From positions 124,001-188,000 of the forward strand of contig NZ_CAJLKP010000001.1 of assembly GCF_905207245.1 (NCBI RefSeq): a stretch of 64,000 nt of DNA, in the 5' to 3' direction. Position 1 is the first letter of the stretch. Each line of letters opens with the position of its first letter. The notes beneath the pieces are model-generated. The model was not told where the DNA came from. It was given only the letters and a program-made list of their open reading frames with translations, and did not search any database. Made by a program: the position numbers and the translations under genes. Of this stretch, positions 34,791 through 43,020 are shown piece after piece. The stretch is from an uncultured Bacteroides sp. Its GTDB lineage: Bacteria > Bacteroidota > Bacteroidia > Bacteroidales > Bacteroidaceae.

Positions 34791-35103
34791 TGATAAACTC
34801 TTGCAGAAATTCTTCTCTGACAATAGGAAGGAGATAGAAGATAAAGGCTTCAGCCGTCGCGTGATGCACCACCTGCCCGACCGGTATTACCGGATTTCGC
34901 AGTTGTGGAGCTTATTCTGTTTTACCCTTGCCGTGGTGCTATTCTTTGTCCTTGATGGCCTGCAACTGGTGCTGGGTACTTTGCGGGAGACTTTCACCAA
35001 CGCTCTGCAAAGCGGTGCAGCAGAAATCGACCCGAAATCACTGATTATAGTGGCAGTAGTGCTTCTCTACTTCGGATACCGCAAGATTTGCTCTTTGGCA
35101 TAA
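34768..35103 (+). CDS. DUF5056-like single-pass or two-pass membrane protein, possible anti-sigma
   Basis: A 111-residue protein with a soluble N-terminal half (DDKLLQKFFSDNRKEIEDKG, FSRRVMHHLPDR) and two hydrophobic segments (about residues 47-66 and 88-105). Anti-sigma factors of ECF operons often have this plan, a short cytoplasmic domain then a membrane anchor, but the ZAS zinc motif is absent. The DUF5056 name is from memory. Starts at 34768, 34774 and 34777 are all in frame; the first is listed. Confidence 0.7.
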   Translation: MVMMETTDDKLLQKFFSDNRKEIEDKGFSRRVMHHLPDRYYRISQLWSLFCFTLAVVLFFVLDGLQLVLGTLRETFTNALQSGAAEIDPKSLIIVAVVLLYFGYRKICSLA

Positions 35104-35114
35104 AGCGCATCAGG

Positions 35115-35177
35115 CCTTGCAATAAATCCGTTTGCCCTTGCAATAATTTAGTTAGCCCTTGCCTGCTTTTTGCAGCT
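35115..35177. repeat. Three-unit 21-bp array after the sigma operon
   Basis: CCTTGC recurs at 35115, 35136 and 35157; the first two units share CCTTGCAATAA. The third unit also supplies the left arm of the terminator. The plan (conserved 5' part, variable 3' part) resembles the 22-bp arrays. Confidence 0.5.
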
Positions 35178-35195
35178 CAAGGGCTAATTTTTTTT
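35152..35195 (+). terminator. Terminator of the sigma-factor operon
   Basis: TTAGCCCTTG (35152-35161) pairs with CAAGGGCTAA (35178-35187), followed by a run of eight or more T. Inner bases CTGC/GCAG extend the stem. Confidence 0.85.
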
Positions 35196-35226
35196 AACTA
35201 ATCAAACATTTCTCGCCATTATATTG

Positions 35227-35234
35227 TATATTTG
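35227..35234 (+). promoter_or_regulatory. Predicted -7 box of the phospholipase-D-type gene
   Basis: TATATTTG lies 38 bases before the TTG start at 35273. No TTTG -33 box is seen. Confidence 0.5.
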
Positions 35235-35272
35235 CCAGCTCTAAATAGAAAACTAACTAAGCGTAAGAAGTT

Positions 35273-36511
35273 TTGAAAAGAACATTATTTATCATATTAT
35301 TATCTACATTATTTTTTATAGGGAATATTCACGCGCAAGTCGTCACCAGTGACTCGCTCGTGATGCACTATTTACAACAACAAGGCATCCCTGTCACCGG
35401 CAACAATAAAGTGAAACTTCTGATGAGCGGCCGGGAGAAGTTTATTGACCTTTTCGAAGAAATACGCCACGCCAAACATCATATTCATCTGGAGTACTTC
35501 AATTTTCGCAATGACTCCATTGCCAATGCTCTATTCGACCTTCTGGCAGAAAAAGTTCAGGAAGGTGTGGAAGTCCGGGCATTGTTCGATGCTTTCGGCA
35601 ACTGGTCCAATAACAAACCATTAAAAAAACGGCATCTGAAAGCCATCCGTGACCGTGGAATTGAAATAGTGAAATTCGATCCCATTACCTTTCCGTGGAT
35701 TAATCATGCCATGCATCGCGACCACCGCAAGATTGTAGTGATTGACGGGGAAATAGGGTATACCGGCGGCATGAACATCGCGGATTATTATATCACCGGA
35801 CTCCCCAAAATAGGCCAATGGCATGACATGCACATGCGCATCGAAGGAGATGCAGTGCGCTATCTGCAAGGCATCTTCCTCACCATGTGGAATGAGGAAA
35901 CCAAACAACACATAGGCGGCCCTGTCTACTTCCCCGACCTGCCGCAACTACCCGACAGTATAGCCGAGGAAATAGCCATCGTTGACCGCACTCCACGGGA
36001 AACTCCACGTGCCATCAGTCATGTTTATGCAGCATCCATTGCAGCAGCACAGCATAGCATACAAATTGTAAACCCTTATTTCGTCCCGACAAAATCTATC
36101 CGGAAAGCCATCAAATCGGCTTTGAAGAAAGGAACAGAAGTGGAGATTATGATACCTGCCGTTTCGGATATTCCTTTTACGCCGGAAGCCTCTTTCTACA
36201 TCGTTCATAAGTTGATGAAGAAGGGTGCCAAAGTCTATCTCTTTAACGGAGGCTTCCATCACTCCAAAATCATGATGGTGGACCGGAACTTTTGTACCGT
36301 GGGCACTGCTAATCTGAACAGCCGCAGTTTAAGATACGACTATGAGACGAATGCTTTTATCTTCGACCCGACAATTACACACCAGTTGAACAATATGTTT
36401 GAACGGGACAAAAAGAATAGTACTCTGCTCACCCCCGAAGTTTGGAAAAAGCGTTCCGGCTGGAAGAAATTCGTAGGTTGGGTGGGCAATCTGATGACTC
36501 CGTTCCTCTAA
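35273..36511 (+). CDS. Phospholipase-D-family enzyme annotated as cardiolipin synthase, with signal peptide
   Basis: A 412-residue protein with two HKD motifs: HRKIVVIDG (His151) and HSKIMMVDR in the second half, each followed by GGMN or GTAN-type loops (YTGGMNIADYY, VGTANLNSRSLRYDYETNAF). This is the cardiolipin synthase/PLD pattern, joining two phosphatidylglycerol molecules or cleaving phosphodiesters. Unusually, the N-terminus is not a pair of membrane helices but a cleavable-looking signal peptide (KRTLFIILLSTLFFIGNIHA) followed by QVVTSDSLV, so the enzyme may be periplasmic. Translation must begin at the TTG at 35273, as no ATG is in frame before residue 28. Confidence 0.85.
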   Translation: MKRTLFIILLSTLFFIGNIHAQVVTSDSLVMHYLQQQGIPVTGNNKVKLLMSGREKFIDLFEEIRHAKHHIHLEYFNFRNDSIANALFDLLAEKVQEGVEVRALFDAFGNWSNNKPLKKRHLKAIRDRGIEIVKFDPITFPWINHAMHRDHRKIVVIDGEIGYTGGMNIADYYITGLPKIGQWHDMHMRIEGDAVRYLQGIFLTMWNEETKQHIGGPVYFPDLPQLPDSIAEEIAIVDRTPRETPRAISHVYAASIAAAQHSIQIVNPYFVPTKSIRKAIKSALKKGTEVEIMIPAVSDIPFTPEASFYIVHKLMKKGAKVYLFNGGFHHSKIMMVDRNFCTVGTANLNSRSLRYDYETNAFIFDPTITHQLNNMFERDKKNSTLLTPEVWKKRSGWKKFVGWVGNLMTPFL

Positions 36512-36549
36512 TTTTCAATGGGAAATTATTCTATCTGCCGAAGTTTAGT

Positions 36550-36557
36550 TACCTTTG
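36550..36557 (+). promoter_or_regulatory. Predicted -7 box of thyA
   Basis: TACCTTTG fits TAnnTTTG, 53 bases before the thyA start. Confidence 0.5.
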
Positions 36558-36610
36558 GCGAGGCAAAAAAGATTGCCTATTTTGTTGTTTATAATTCGTA
36601 ACCTGCAATC

Positions 36611-37405
36611 ATGAAACAATATTTAGACTTACTCAACCGGGTACTTGCCGAAGGCATACACAAGGAAGACCGCACCGGAACGGGTACAATCAGCATTTTC
36701 GGTCATCAAATGCGCTTCAATATGGATGAGGGTTTTCCTTGCCTCACCACTAAGAAATTACATCTGAAATCCATCATATACGAACTGTTGTGGTTCCTGA
36801 ATGGTGATACAAATGCCAAATACCTGCAAGATAATGGTGTCCGCATCTGGAACGAGTGGGCTGACGAAAACGGTGAATTGGGACATATATACGGTTATCA
36901 ATGGCGTTCGTGGCCTGATTATAAAGGTGGCTCCATTGACCAAATCAGTGAAGCGGTAGAAACCATTCTTCATAATCCGGACTCCCGTCGCATCATTGTC
37001 AGCGCCTGGAATGTAGGGGATCTCGATAACATGAATCTTCCTCCTTGCCATGCCTTTTTCCAGTTCTATGTTGCAAATGGGCGGTTGAGCCTGCAACTCT
37101 ATCAACGCAGCGCTGATATTTTCCTCGGCGTACCTTTCAATATTGCGTCTTATGCCCTGCTATTACAGATGATGGCACAGGTCACGGGATTGAAAGCTGG
37201 TGATTTCATTCACACCCTCGGTGATGCTCATATTTATCTAAACCATCTGGAACAGGTGAAATTACAACTCACCCGCGAACCGCACCCGTTGCCACAGATG
37301 AAAATTAATCCGGATGTAAAGAGTATCTTCGATTTCAAATATGAAGATTTCGAATTGGTGAATTATAATCCACATCCGCACATAGCAGGAAAAGTATCAG
37401 TTTAA
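36611..37405 (+). CDS. thyA: Thymidylate synthase
   Basis: ThyA methylates dUMP to dTMP using methylene-tetrahydrofolate, releasing dihydrofolate. The 264-residue protein has the same length as E. coli ThyA and keeps every landmark: EDRTGTGTISIFGHQMRF with the phosphate-binding Arg, WNEWADENGELGHIYGYQWR, the nucleophile Cys146 in LPPCHAFFQFYV, QRSADIFLGVPFNIASYALL and HIYLNHLEQV. folA follows 63 bases downstream and recycles the dihydrofolate, so the two are functionally paired and probably co-transcribed through a small palindrome. Confidence 0.98.
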   Translation: MKQYLDLLNRVLAEGIHKEDRTGTGTISIFGHQMRFNMDEGFPCLTTKKLHLKSIIYELLWFLNGDTNAKYLQDNGVRIWNEWADENGELGHIYGYQWRSWPDYKGGSIDQISEAVETILHNPDSRRIIVSAWNVGDLDNMNLPPCHAFFQFYVANGRLSLQLYQRSADIFLGVPFNIASYALLLQMMAQVTGLKAGDFIHTLGDAHIYLNHLEQVKLQLTREPHPLPQMKINPDVKSIFDFKYEDFELVNYNPHPHIAGKVSV

Positions 37406-37468
37406 CTGATTTATGAATTATGATTTATTTTCAAGAATCATAATTCATAAACCATAAATCATAAATCC
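37406..37468. repeat. AT-rich palindrome between thyA and folA
   Basis: The left arm has GATTTATGAATTATGATTTA and the right arm AATCATAATTCATAAACC then ATAAATCATAAATCC, i.e. inverted copies of repeated TTTATGAATTATGA-like units. It is smaller than the other elements and has almost no core. Confidence 0.6.
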
Positions 37469-37957
37469 ATGGTTAGTATCATCGCTGCCGTAGACCGTAA
37501 CTTAGGCATCGGCTTTCAAAATAAGCTTTTATTCTGGCTTCCTAATGACTTGAAGCGCTTCAAGGCATTAACTACAGGAAATACTATCATCATGGGAAGA
37601 AAAACTTTCGAGTCTCTTCCCAAAGGTGCCCTGCCTAACCGGCGGAACGTGGTACTTTCCTCCAATCCCAAAGCCCAATGTCCCGGTGCAGAGATATTCC
37701 CTACCCTCGAAGCAGCTTTACAAAGTTGTCAACCCGAAGAACAGGTATATATTATCGGCGGTGCAAGCGTATACAAACAGGCAATGCAGGTAGCAGACAT
37801 GCTCTGCCTGACAGAGATTGACGCACAAGCACTTCAGGTAGACGCTTACTTTCCGATTGTAGACTCTGCGGTATGGCACGAAAAAAGCAGGGAATCTCAT
37901 CCTGTTGATGAGAAACATCCCTGCCCTTATGCATTTGTGGACTATGTTCGCAAGTAA
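37469..37957 (+). CDS. folA: Dihydrofolate reductase
   Basis: FolA reduces dihydrofolate to tetrahydrofolate with NADPH. The 162-residue protein shows IIAAVDRNLGIGFQNKLLFW, LPNDLKRFKALTTGNTIIMG with the active-site Asp, RKTFESLPKGALPNRRNVVL and YIIGGASVYKQAM. The usual LPWHLP before the catalytic Asp reads LLFWLPND here, a small variation near the substrate pocket. It pairs with thyA just upstream. Confidence 0.96.
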   Translation: MVSIIAAVDRNLGIGFQNKLLFWLPNDLKRFKALTTGNTIIMGRKTFESLPKGALPNRRNVVLSSNPKAQCPGAEIFPTLEAALQSCQPEEQVYIIGGASVYKQAMQVADMLCLTEIDAQALQVDAYFPIVDSAVWHEKSRESHPVDEKHPCPYAFVDYVRK

Positions 37958-37960
37958 TCC

Positions 37961-38437
37961 TTAATCTTCATCCACTTCCACCATTATCGGCATTTGCCGT
38001 TTAATGGCTTCATGGAAAGATATCAAAGTCTCGGTACGCGCCAATCCCAGAGGCTGCAATTTATCATGAATGATACTCAGCAAGTGATGGTTGTTTCGTG
38101 CATAGAGCTTGATAAACATATCATATTTTCCTGTTGTAAAATGACATTCCACAACTTCAGGAATAGCCTCAAGCGCCCTCGTCACAGCATCAAAAGATTC
38201 AGGGTCTTTCAGGTAAATGCCAATGTAAGCACAAGTTTCGTAACCTATCTTTTCCGGGTCGATGACATATTCCGAACCTTTCAAAATACCTAAATTCGTC
38301 AGCTTTTGTATGCGTTGGTGTATGGCTGCGCCGGAAACATTACAGGCTCTTGCCACTTCAAGGAAGGGAATACGGGCATTGTCTGCAATCAATTTCAGAA
38401 TTTGCTCGTCTAAAGTATCCAATTGATGATGTCCCAT
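37961..38437 (-). CDS. Lrp/AsnC-family transcriptional regulator
   Basis: A 158-residue DNA-binding regulator. The N-terminal winged helix-turn-helix (DEQILKLIADNARIPFLEVA, RACNVSGAAIHQRIQKLTNL) is followed by GILKGSEYVIDPEKIGYETC and the RAM ligand-binding domain (VVECHFTTGKYDMFIKLYAR). Members respond to amino acids and form dimers to octamers. It converges on folA with only three bases between the stops, and its promoter region is shared with the divergent M64 peptidase gene. Its target is unknown. Confidence 0.93.
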   Translation of the reverse strand: MGHHQLDTLDEQILKLIADNARIPFLEVARACNVSGAAIHQRIQKLTNLGILKGSEYVIDPEKIGYETCAYIGIYLKDPESFDAVTRALEAIPEVVECHFTTGKYDMFIKLYARNNHHLLSIIHDKLQPLGLARTETLISFHEAIKRQMPIMVEVDED

Positions 38438-38497
38438 TTCTAAATTTATGATTAATAAATAACGATTGTTTTTACCGTATTCTCACACAGTAATGTG

Positions 38498-38505
38498 CAA
38501 AGTTA
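38498..38505 (-). promoter_or_regulatory. Predicted -7 box of the Lrp-family gene
   Basis: The reverse strand reads TAACTTTG, about 60 bases before the start codon. Confidence 0.5.
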
Positions 38506-38622
38506 GCGAAATTTTTCCCAATTAAAATACGATTTATTACTTTTCTTGCTAAAAAATGAATAAACCCGCACAACGCTTTTATTCATTAATCGGAAGAAAT
38601 TGGAGATGACCGACAAAGATTG

Positions 38623-38630
38623 TATCTTTG
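38623..38630 (+). promoter_or_regulatory. Predicted -7 box of the M64 peptidase gene
   Basis: TATCTTTG lies 18 bases before the ATG at 38648. Transcription would start only about 10 bases before that ATG, which rules out the in-frame ATG further upstream at 38600. Confidence 0.65.
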
Positions 38631-38647
38631 GAAAAAATAAAATTGTT

Positions 38648-39925
38648 ATGAAGAAATATCTTGCACTCGCACTATGCTTACTGATGGTAGCAGCAAGCCG
38701 TGCACAAAACTACACAGAGTATTTTGCAGATAAAACACTGCGCATCGATTACATCTTTACGGGAGACGCTTCCCGGCAAAGTGTATGTTTGGATGAATTA
38801 TCCGTACTCCCTTCATGGGCCGGAAGGCGTCATCACCTATCCGAATTGCCCTTGCAAGGTAATGGACAAATCATTATGAAGGATTTGGAGAGTGGAACAA
38901 TTATCTATACGACTTCTTTTTCTTCTCTCTTTCAGGAATGGTTGGAAACAGACGAAGCAAAAACGGTTAATAAAGGATTTGAGAATACATTCCTGTTGCC
39001 TTACCCGCTACGTCCAGCAGAGATAGAAATCACTCTTTTAAGCCCAAGAAAAGAGATACGCACCCGTCTGAAACACATTGTTCGTCCAGATGATGTACTC
39101 ATCCATCAAAAAGGAACAACGCACATTACTCCACACAAGTATTTACTGGAAAGTGGTAATACAGACAAATGCATCGATGTCGCTATCCTTGCAGAAGGTT
39201 ATACCTCCGATGAAATGGATATATTCTATCAGGATGCGGCAATTGCCTGCGAGAGTTTGTTCTCTCACGAACCGTTCAAAAGTATGAAAGGTCGCTTCAA
39301 TATCGTAGCTGTTGCCAGCCCCTCCGACGACAGTGGTGTAAGTGTCCCCCGGTTAGGGGAATGGAAACACACTGCTTTCAACTCACATTTCAGCACATTT
39401 TATTCCGACCGCTACCTGACTACGCGCCGGGTGAAGTCCATACACGATGCCCTAGCCGGAATACCATATGAACATATCATCATTCTTGCCAATACAGAGG
39501 AGTATGGTGGTGGCGGTATATACAATGCTTATACCCTGACCACTGCGCACCACCCTATGTTCCGTCCTGTAGTTGTGCATGAATTCGGGCACAGTTTCGG
39601 CGGCCTGGCAGACGAATATTTCTACGATAACGATGTTATGACTGATACATATCCCTTAAATGTAGAGCCTTGGGAGCAAAATATAAGTACTCGCGTAGAC
39701 TTCGCCTCCAAATGGGAAGATATGCTTGGTAAAGACACTCCTATTCCCACCCCTGTCAGTGAACAAACGAAATATCCTGTAGGAGTTTATGAAGGAGGAG
39801 GATACTCTTCAAAAGGCATTTTCCGTCCTGCTGATAATTGCCGCATGCGTACCAATGAACACCCTACATTCTGTCCGGTATGCCAGCGTGCACTGCAACG
39901 ACTCATCGATTTCTATACTAAATAA
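38648..39925 (+). CDS. M64-family metallopeptidase (IgA-peptidase-like), secreted
   Basis: A 425-residue protein with a signal peptide (KKYLALALCLLMVAASRAQ). The N-terminal 130 residues form a beta domain found in Bacteroidetes M64 proteins. The catalytic zinc site is HEFGHSFGGLADE (His311, Glu312, His315, then Asp in LADE), with PVVVHEFGH directly before it and EEYGGGGIYNAYTLT upstream. Family M64 was founded on an IgA protease from Clostridium ramosum; whether Bacteroides members cut IgA is not established. The C-terminal C-x2-C in TFCPVCQRALQ may bind a second metal. Probably periplasmic or exported. Confidence 0.88.
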   Translation: MKKYLALALCLLMVAASRAQNYTEYFADKTLRIDYIFTGDASRQSVCLDELSVLPSWAGRRHHLSELPLQGNGQIIMKDLESGTIIYTTSFSSLFQEWLETDEAKTVNKGFENTFLLPYPLRPAEIEITLLSPRKEIRTRLKHIVRPDDVLIHQKGTTHITPHKYLLESGNTDKCIDVAILAEGYTSDEMDIFYQDAAIACESLFSHEPFKSMKGRFNIVAVASPSDDSGVSVPRLGEWKHTAFNSHFSTFYSDRYLTTRRVKSIHDALAGIPYEHIIILANTEEYGGGGIYNAYTLTTAHHPMFRPVVVHEFGHSFGGLADEYFYDNDVMTDTYPLNVEPWEQNISTRVDFASKWEDMLGKDTPIPTPVSEQTKYPVGVYEGGGYSSKGIFRPADNCRMRTNEHPTFCPVCQRALQRLIDFYTK

Positions 39926-39955
39926 TAAAAAGACTAAACTTTAAAAAACAACATT

Positions 39956-40492
39956 ATGATTAGACTCCAGCGCATCAGCACTGCTGATGAATTCTTGTAT
40001 GAATACATGGAACAGTTAATAACCACCGCCTTCCCGCCGGAAGAGCACCGTCCGTTAGAGGAACTGCGTTTGTACACTGACAATAAGCCTCATTTCCACA
40101 ATAATATTATTTTCCACCATGACACTCCTGTAGGTTTCATTACTTATTGGGATTTCGGTAAATTCTATTACGTAGAACACTTTGCCATCGATCCGGCCCA
40201 GCGTAATGGCGGACATGGCAAGAATGTCTTAAGCCACTTATGCCAGCTACTCCAGCGTCCCATTGTTCTGGAAGTAGAAACACCCGAAGAAGAAATGGCA
40301 CAACGACGCATCAACTTCTATAAACGCCAAGGCTTCGTACTTTGGGAGAAACCATATCTTCAACCGCCATATAGACCCGAAGACGATTATCTACCCATGT
40401 TACTTATGACTCATGGAGACTTAGAATGTGAGAGGGATTTCGAAAAAGTAAAAGAAGATATATACCGGGAAGTATATAACATAAAAGGATAA
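39956..40492 (+). CDS. GNAT-family N-acetyltransferase
   Basis: A 178-residue acetyl-CoA-dependent acyltransferase. The acetyl-CoA loop is AIDPAQRNGGHGKNVLSHL (about residues 81-99), preceded by FYYVEHF, and the C-terminal part has INFYKRQGFVLWE. The substrate cannot be told from the sequence. It follows the M64 gene by 30 bases and may be co-transcribed with it. A strong bidirectional terminator follows. Confidence 0.88.
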   Translation: MIRLQRISTADEFLYEYMEQLITTAFPPEEHRPLEELRLYTDNKPHFHNNIIFHHDTPVGFITYWDFGKFYYVEHFAIDPAQRNGGHGKNVLSHLCQLLQRPIVLEVETPEEEMAQRRINFYKRQGFVLWEKPYLQPPYRPEDDYLPMLLMTHGDLECERDFEKVKEDIYREVYNIKG

Positions 40493-40495
40493 ATA

Positions 40496-40526
40496 AAAGG
40501 CGCTTGTTTCTCGAACAAGCGCCTTT
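40496..40526. terminator. Bidirectional terminator between the acetyltransferase and exbD genes
   Basis: A perfect 13-bp stem, AAAGGCGCTTGTT/AACAAGCGCCTTT, with a 5-base loop and A/T-rich flanks on both sides, placed between two convergent transcripts. Confidence 0.85.
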
Positions 40527-40551
40527 CATTTATATAGTTTGATCTAACTTC

Positions 40552-41016
40552 TTACTGACGCGGTTGCGCAGAATAGTTAAGTTTCAATGCATAAGCTTTA
40601 CGAAGAGCTTCTTTGATATCTGTAACGATACCCATTTTTGTATCTTGGTCAACCTTCAAAGAAACAGTCATCTGCGGCTGATCCTCTTCCTTCATACTGG
40701 CACGTTCACCAATAATGTAGTCCTGGATTTCAGCAACTTCAGCATAGCTGTCATTCAATTGGATACGGCTTTCATTACCCAGTTTCTTACGGAACTCGGC
40801 TGTAGGTTTTCCTACATAGATAAACGTAACCAAAGATTTCTTTTCCAATTTTTCCAACTCAGTAGCTTGCGGAACCTTAAACTCAACCTTCAGTGTTACC
40901 TCACGCATTGTTGTTACAATCATAAAGAAGAACAACAGGGTGAAGATAAGGTCAGGCAGAGAAGAAGTATTCAACGCAGGCATTTCGCGTTTACCAGTCT
41001 TATTAAATTTTCCCAT
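40552..41016 (-). CDS. exbD: ExbD-type biopolymer transport protein, second copy
   Basis: A 154-residue ExbD/TolR protein. It has one N-terminal membrane helix (LPDLIFTLLFFFMIVTTM, residues 20-37) holding the conserved Asp of the proton path (SSLPDLIF), and a periplasmic domain with KVDQDTKMGIVTDIKEALRK. It shares one base with the stop of the other exbD gene, so they are coupled. Tandem divergent ExbD copies are usual in Bacteroidetes, where the ExbB pentamer may host a heterodimer. Confidence 0.9.
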   Translation of the reverse strand: MGKFNKTGKREMPALNTSSLPDLIFTLLFFFMIVTTMREVTLKVEFKVPQATELEKLEKKSLVTFIYVGKPTAEFRKKLGNESRIQLNDSYAEVAEIQDYIIGERASMKEEDQPQMTVSLKVDQDTKMGIVTDIKEALRKAYALKLNYSAQPRQ

Positions 41017-41609
41017 TACTTCTTTTCTCCGTACTTTTTAGGTTCTGCCTCAGAAATCTTCTGAGGATATACATCACGAATTGCTTTTTGTTGATCTTCA
41101 TCCAAAGCGGCATAATTCTTGCCAAACTTTTCCTGAGACAATTCTTCTCTCAACTCATTATAAGCAGCCACCAGTTCATTCTGAACTGTCAAATATGCCT
41201 TATAGGAAGATCCACGGTCGCAACGCAAAGAAACTACATGCTTTTCCGTAACCTGCATAGTGCCAAAGAAAGGTATCTCTTTTGCATGCTTTTCCGGTTT
41301 GGCTTCATCATTATACGGGTTAGCAATAAATTCTTTTGCCTTATCTCTCAATTGATCTACATTGATGTACTCTCCATTGGCCATGAGTTGGTCATTCATG
41401 TTCAAGAAGACAGTCAAAACGTTACGCTCCTTAACCTTATCTGAATCATCCTTTCTATCTTCAGTCTCGGGTGGTGGCGGTAAACGTCTTGCCAAACCAC
41501 GGTCCGTATCCATAGAAGTCGTAATCAAGAAGAAGATCAACAATAGGAAAGCGATATCCGCTGTAGAACTTGAGTTTATATCAGGAACTTTTCTTTTTCC
41601 TTTTGCCAT
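41016..41609 (-). CDS. exbD: ExbD-type biopolymer transport protein, first copy
   Basis: A 197-residue ExbD protein with the helix STADIAFLLLIFFLITTSMD (residues 14-33), including the conserved proton-path Asp, and a longer periplasmic domain than the second copy. After the helix comes a Pro-rich segment (RRLPPPPETED), then NVLTVFLNMNDQLMANGEYI and a charged C-terminus ending EPKKYGEKK. The extra 40 residues distinguish it from the next gene, suggesting unequal roles in one complex. Confidence 0.9.
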   Translation of the reverse strand: MAKGKRKVPDINSSSTADIAFLLLIFFLITTSMDTDRGLARRLPPPPETEDRKDDSDKVKERNVLTVFLNMNDQLMANGEYINVDQLRDKAKEFIANPYNDEAKPEKHAKEIPFFGTMQVTEKHVVSLRCDRGSSYKAYLTVQNELVAAYNELREELSQEKFGKNYAALDEDQQKAIRDVYPQKISEAEPKKYGEKK

Positions 41610-41645
41610 TGTAATTACTCCATTAAATTGAGTTGCCTCAATCGA

Positions 41646-42131
41646 TTATGATAATTTCTTTTTAATACTACTAAAAAGCATTGCAAGAACAGTTGCCCCC
41701 AGTAGGAAATAAATAGTATACAAAAACATATCAGTTATCTTCAGCCAGAACGGAACATTATCAGTTCCACTATAGCCTGGGATATTCATTTGTTCACCAC
41801 TACCCATAGACCAAGCAACGATCATTACAACAGCTAACAAAATAACACCAAGCAATGACTTCAAAGCCTTTACCGGATTATCTTTTAATGCTGTACCAAA
41901 CTGCAGAATAAATCCACCTACCATTGCAATAACAGCCAAAGCAAACAAACCATACATTAAATACAGCATGCTATCTGTCTGTGCAGGCTGCCACATCTCT
42001 GGGTCAACACCCATCAGTACTGCATCGCCCTGAGCGTCTCCCCCGAAGTAGAATAAGCCCAATACTACTAAAATAGCGGCGAATAAAACATACAGTACGT
42101 AATATGATACTCTATATGATAATTTAGCCAT
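41646..42131 (-). CDS. Four-helix membrane protein of the ExbB/ExbD operon
   Basis: A 161-residue protein with four predicted membrane helices (about residues 9-27, 55-78, 88-107 and 130-152) and no recognised catalytic motif. It lies between exbB (6-base gap) and the first exbD gene (36-base gap), so it is made together with the TonB-energising motor. I know of no function. A structural or assembly partner of the motor is a reasonable guess. Confidence 0.75.
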   Translation of the reverse strand: MAKLSYRVSYYVLYVLFAAILVVLGLFYFGGDAQGDAVLMGVDPEMWQPAQTDSMLYLMYGLFALAVIAMVGGFILQFGTALKDNPVKALKSLLGVILLAVVMIVAWSMGSGEQMNIPGYSGTDNVPFWLKITDMFLYTIYFLLGATVLAMLFSSIKKKLS

Positions 42132-42136
42132 TTCTC

Positions 42137-42940
42137 TTATTTTTTGTATTTCAAGTTATATTTGATAACCATGTCCAACAGAGTGATAGAAGAATCTTCC
42201 ATTTCGCTGGTCAAAGCCTCAATCTTAGACAGGATATAGTTGTAGAATACCTGCAGAATCAAGGCAACGATCAAACCGAAGATAGTTGTAATCAAGGCAA
42301 CTTTCATACCACCTGCTACAACCGTCGGAGAGATATCACCTACTTGTTGGATCTTATCAAATGCCTGCACCATACCAATTACAGTACCCAAGAATCCTAA
42401 AGACGGAGCCATTGCGATGAACAGTGTGATCCAAGAGCAACCTTTTTCCAAGTAACCAGCTTGTACACCACCATAAGATACTACTGACTTCTCAACTACG
42501 TCAAGACCTTGATCAATTCTCAATAAGCCTTGGTAATAAATAGAAGCGATAGGACCTCTTGTATTACGTGCGATGTCTTTAGCAGCTTCTACGTCGCCTT
42601 TTTCCAAAGCAGCTTCAATAGCAGCCAAGAATTTCTTTGTGTTGATTTCAGCCAAGCTCAGATAAATGATACGTTCGATGCAGAATGCAAGACCGATAAC
42701 CAAAGCAATAGCAACCAAACTCATGAAAGATGCAGTACCTTCAATAAATTTAGTCTTGATTTCCTTGTGAATACCACCTTCTTCTGCCTCTACAGTAGCA
42801 TCACCAGCAGGAGCTGCTTGAGCTGCAGGAGCAGCTTGTTCTGTTTGTTCAGCTGCAGGAGCATCTTGAGCCTGAGCAAGTTGAGTTGAGCCAAATGTTA
42901 AGACTCCCATCACAGCAACAATTGCAAATAACTTTTTCAT
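42137..42940 (-). CDS. exbB: MotA/TolQ/ExbB proton-channel protein with N-terminal extension
   Basis: A 267-residue inner-membrane protein that, with ExbD, uses proton flow to drive TonB. It begins with a signal-peptide-like segment (MKKLFAIVAVMGVLTFGS) and an Ala/Gln/Pro-rich stretch (residues 20-55) absent from E. coli ExbB. Three helices follow: ASFMSLVAIALVIGLAFCIE, SWITLFIAMAPSLGFLGTVI with the conserved GTVIGMVQAF, and VALITTIFGLIVALILQVFY. It is the first gene of a four-gene operon. The tonB gene itself is separate, at 45833-46519. Confidence 0.92.
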   Translation of the reverse strand: MKKLFAIVAVMGVLTFGSTQLAQAQDAPAAEQTEQAAPAAQAAPAGDATVEAEEGGIHKEIKTKFIEGTASFMSLVAIALVIGLAFCIERIIYLSLAEINTKKFLAAIEAALEKGDVEAAKDIARNTRGPIASIYYQGLLRIDQGLDVVEKSVVSYGGVQAGYLEKGCSWITLFIAMAPSLGFLGTVIGMVQAFDKIQQVGDISPTVVAGGMKVALITTIFGLIVALILQVFYNYILSKIEALTSEMEDSSITLLDMVIKYNLKYKK

Positions 42941-43020
42941 TGTGTGTCTAATTTTTAAGATTAATTAATTAAATTGTTTATTATATTCATTTATTGTTTT
43001 TGTTTCCTTCTTTCATCCTG

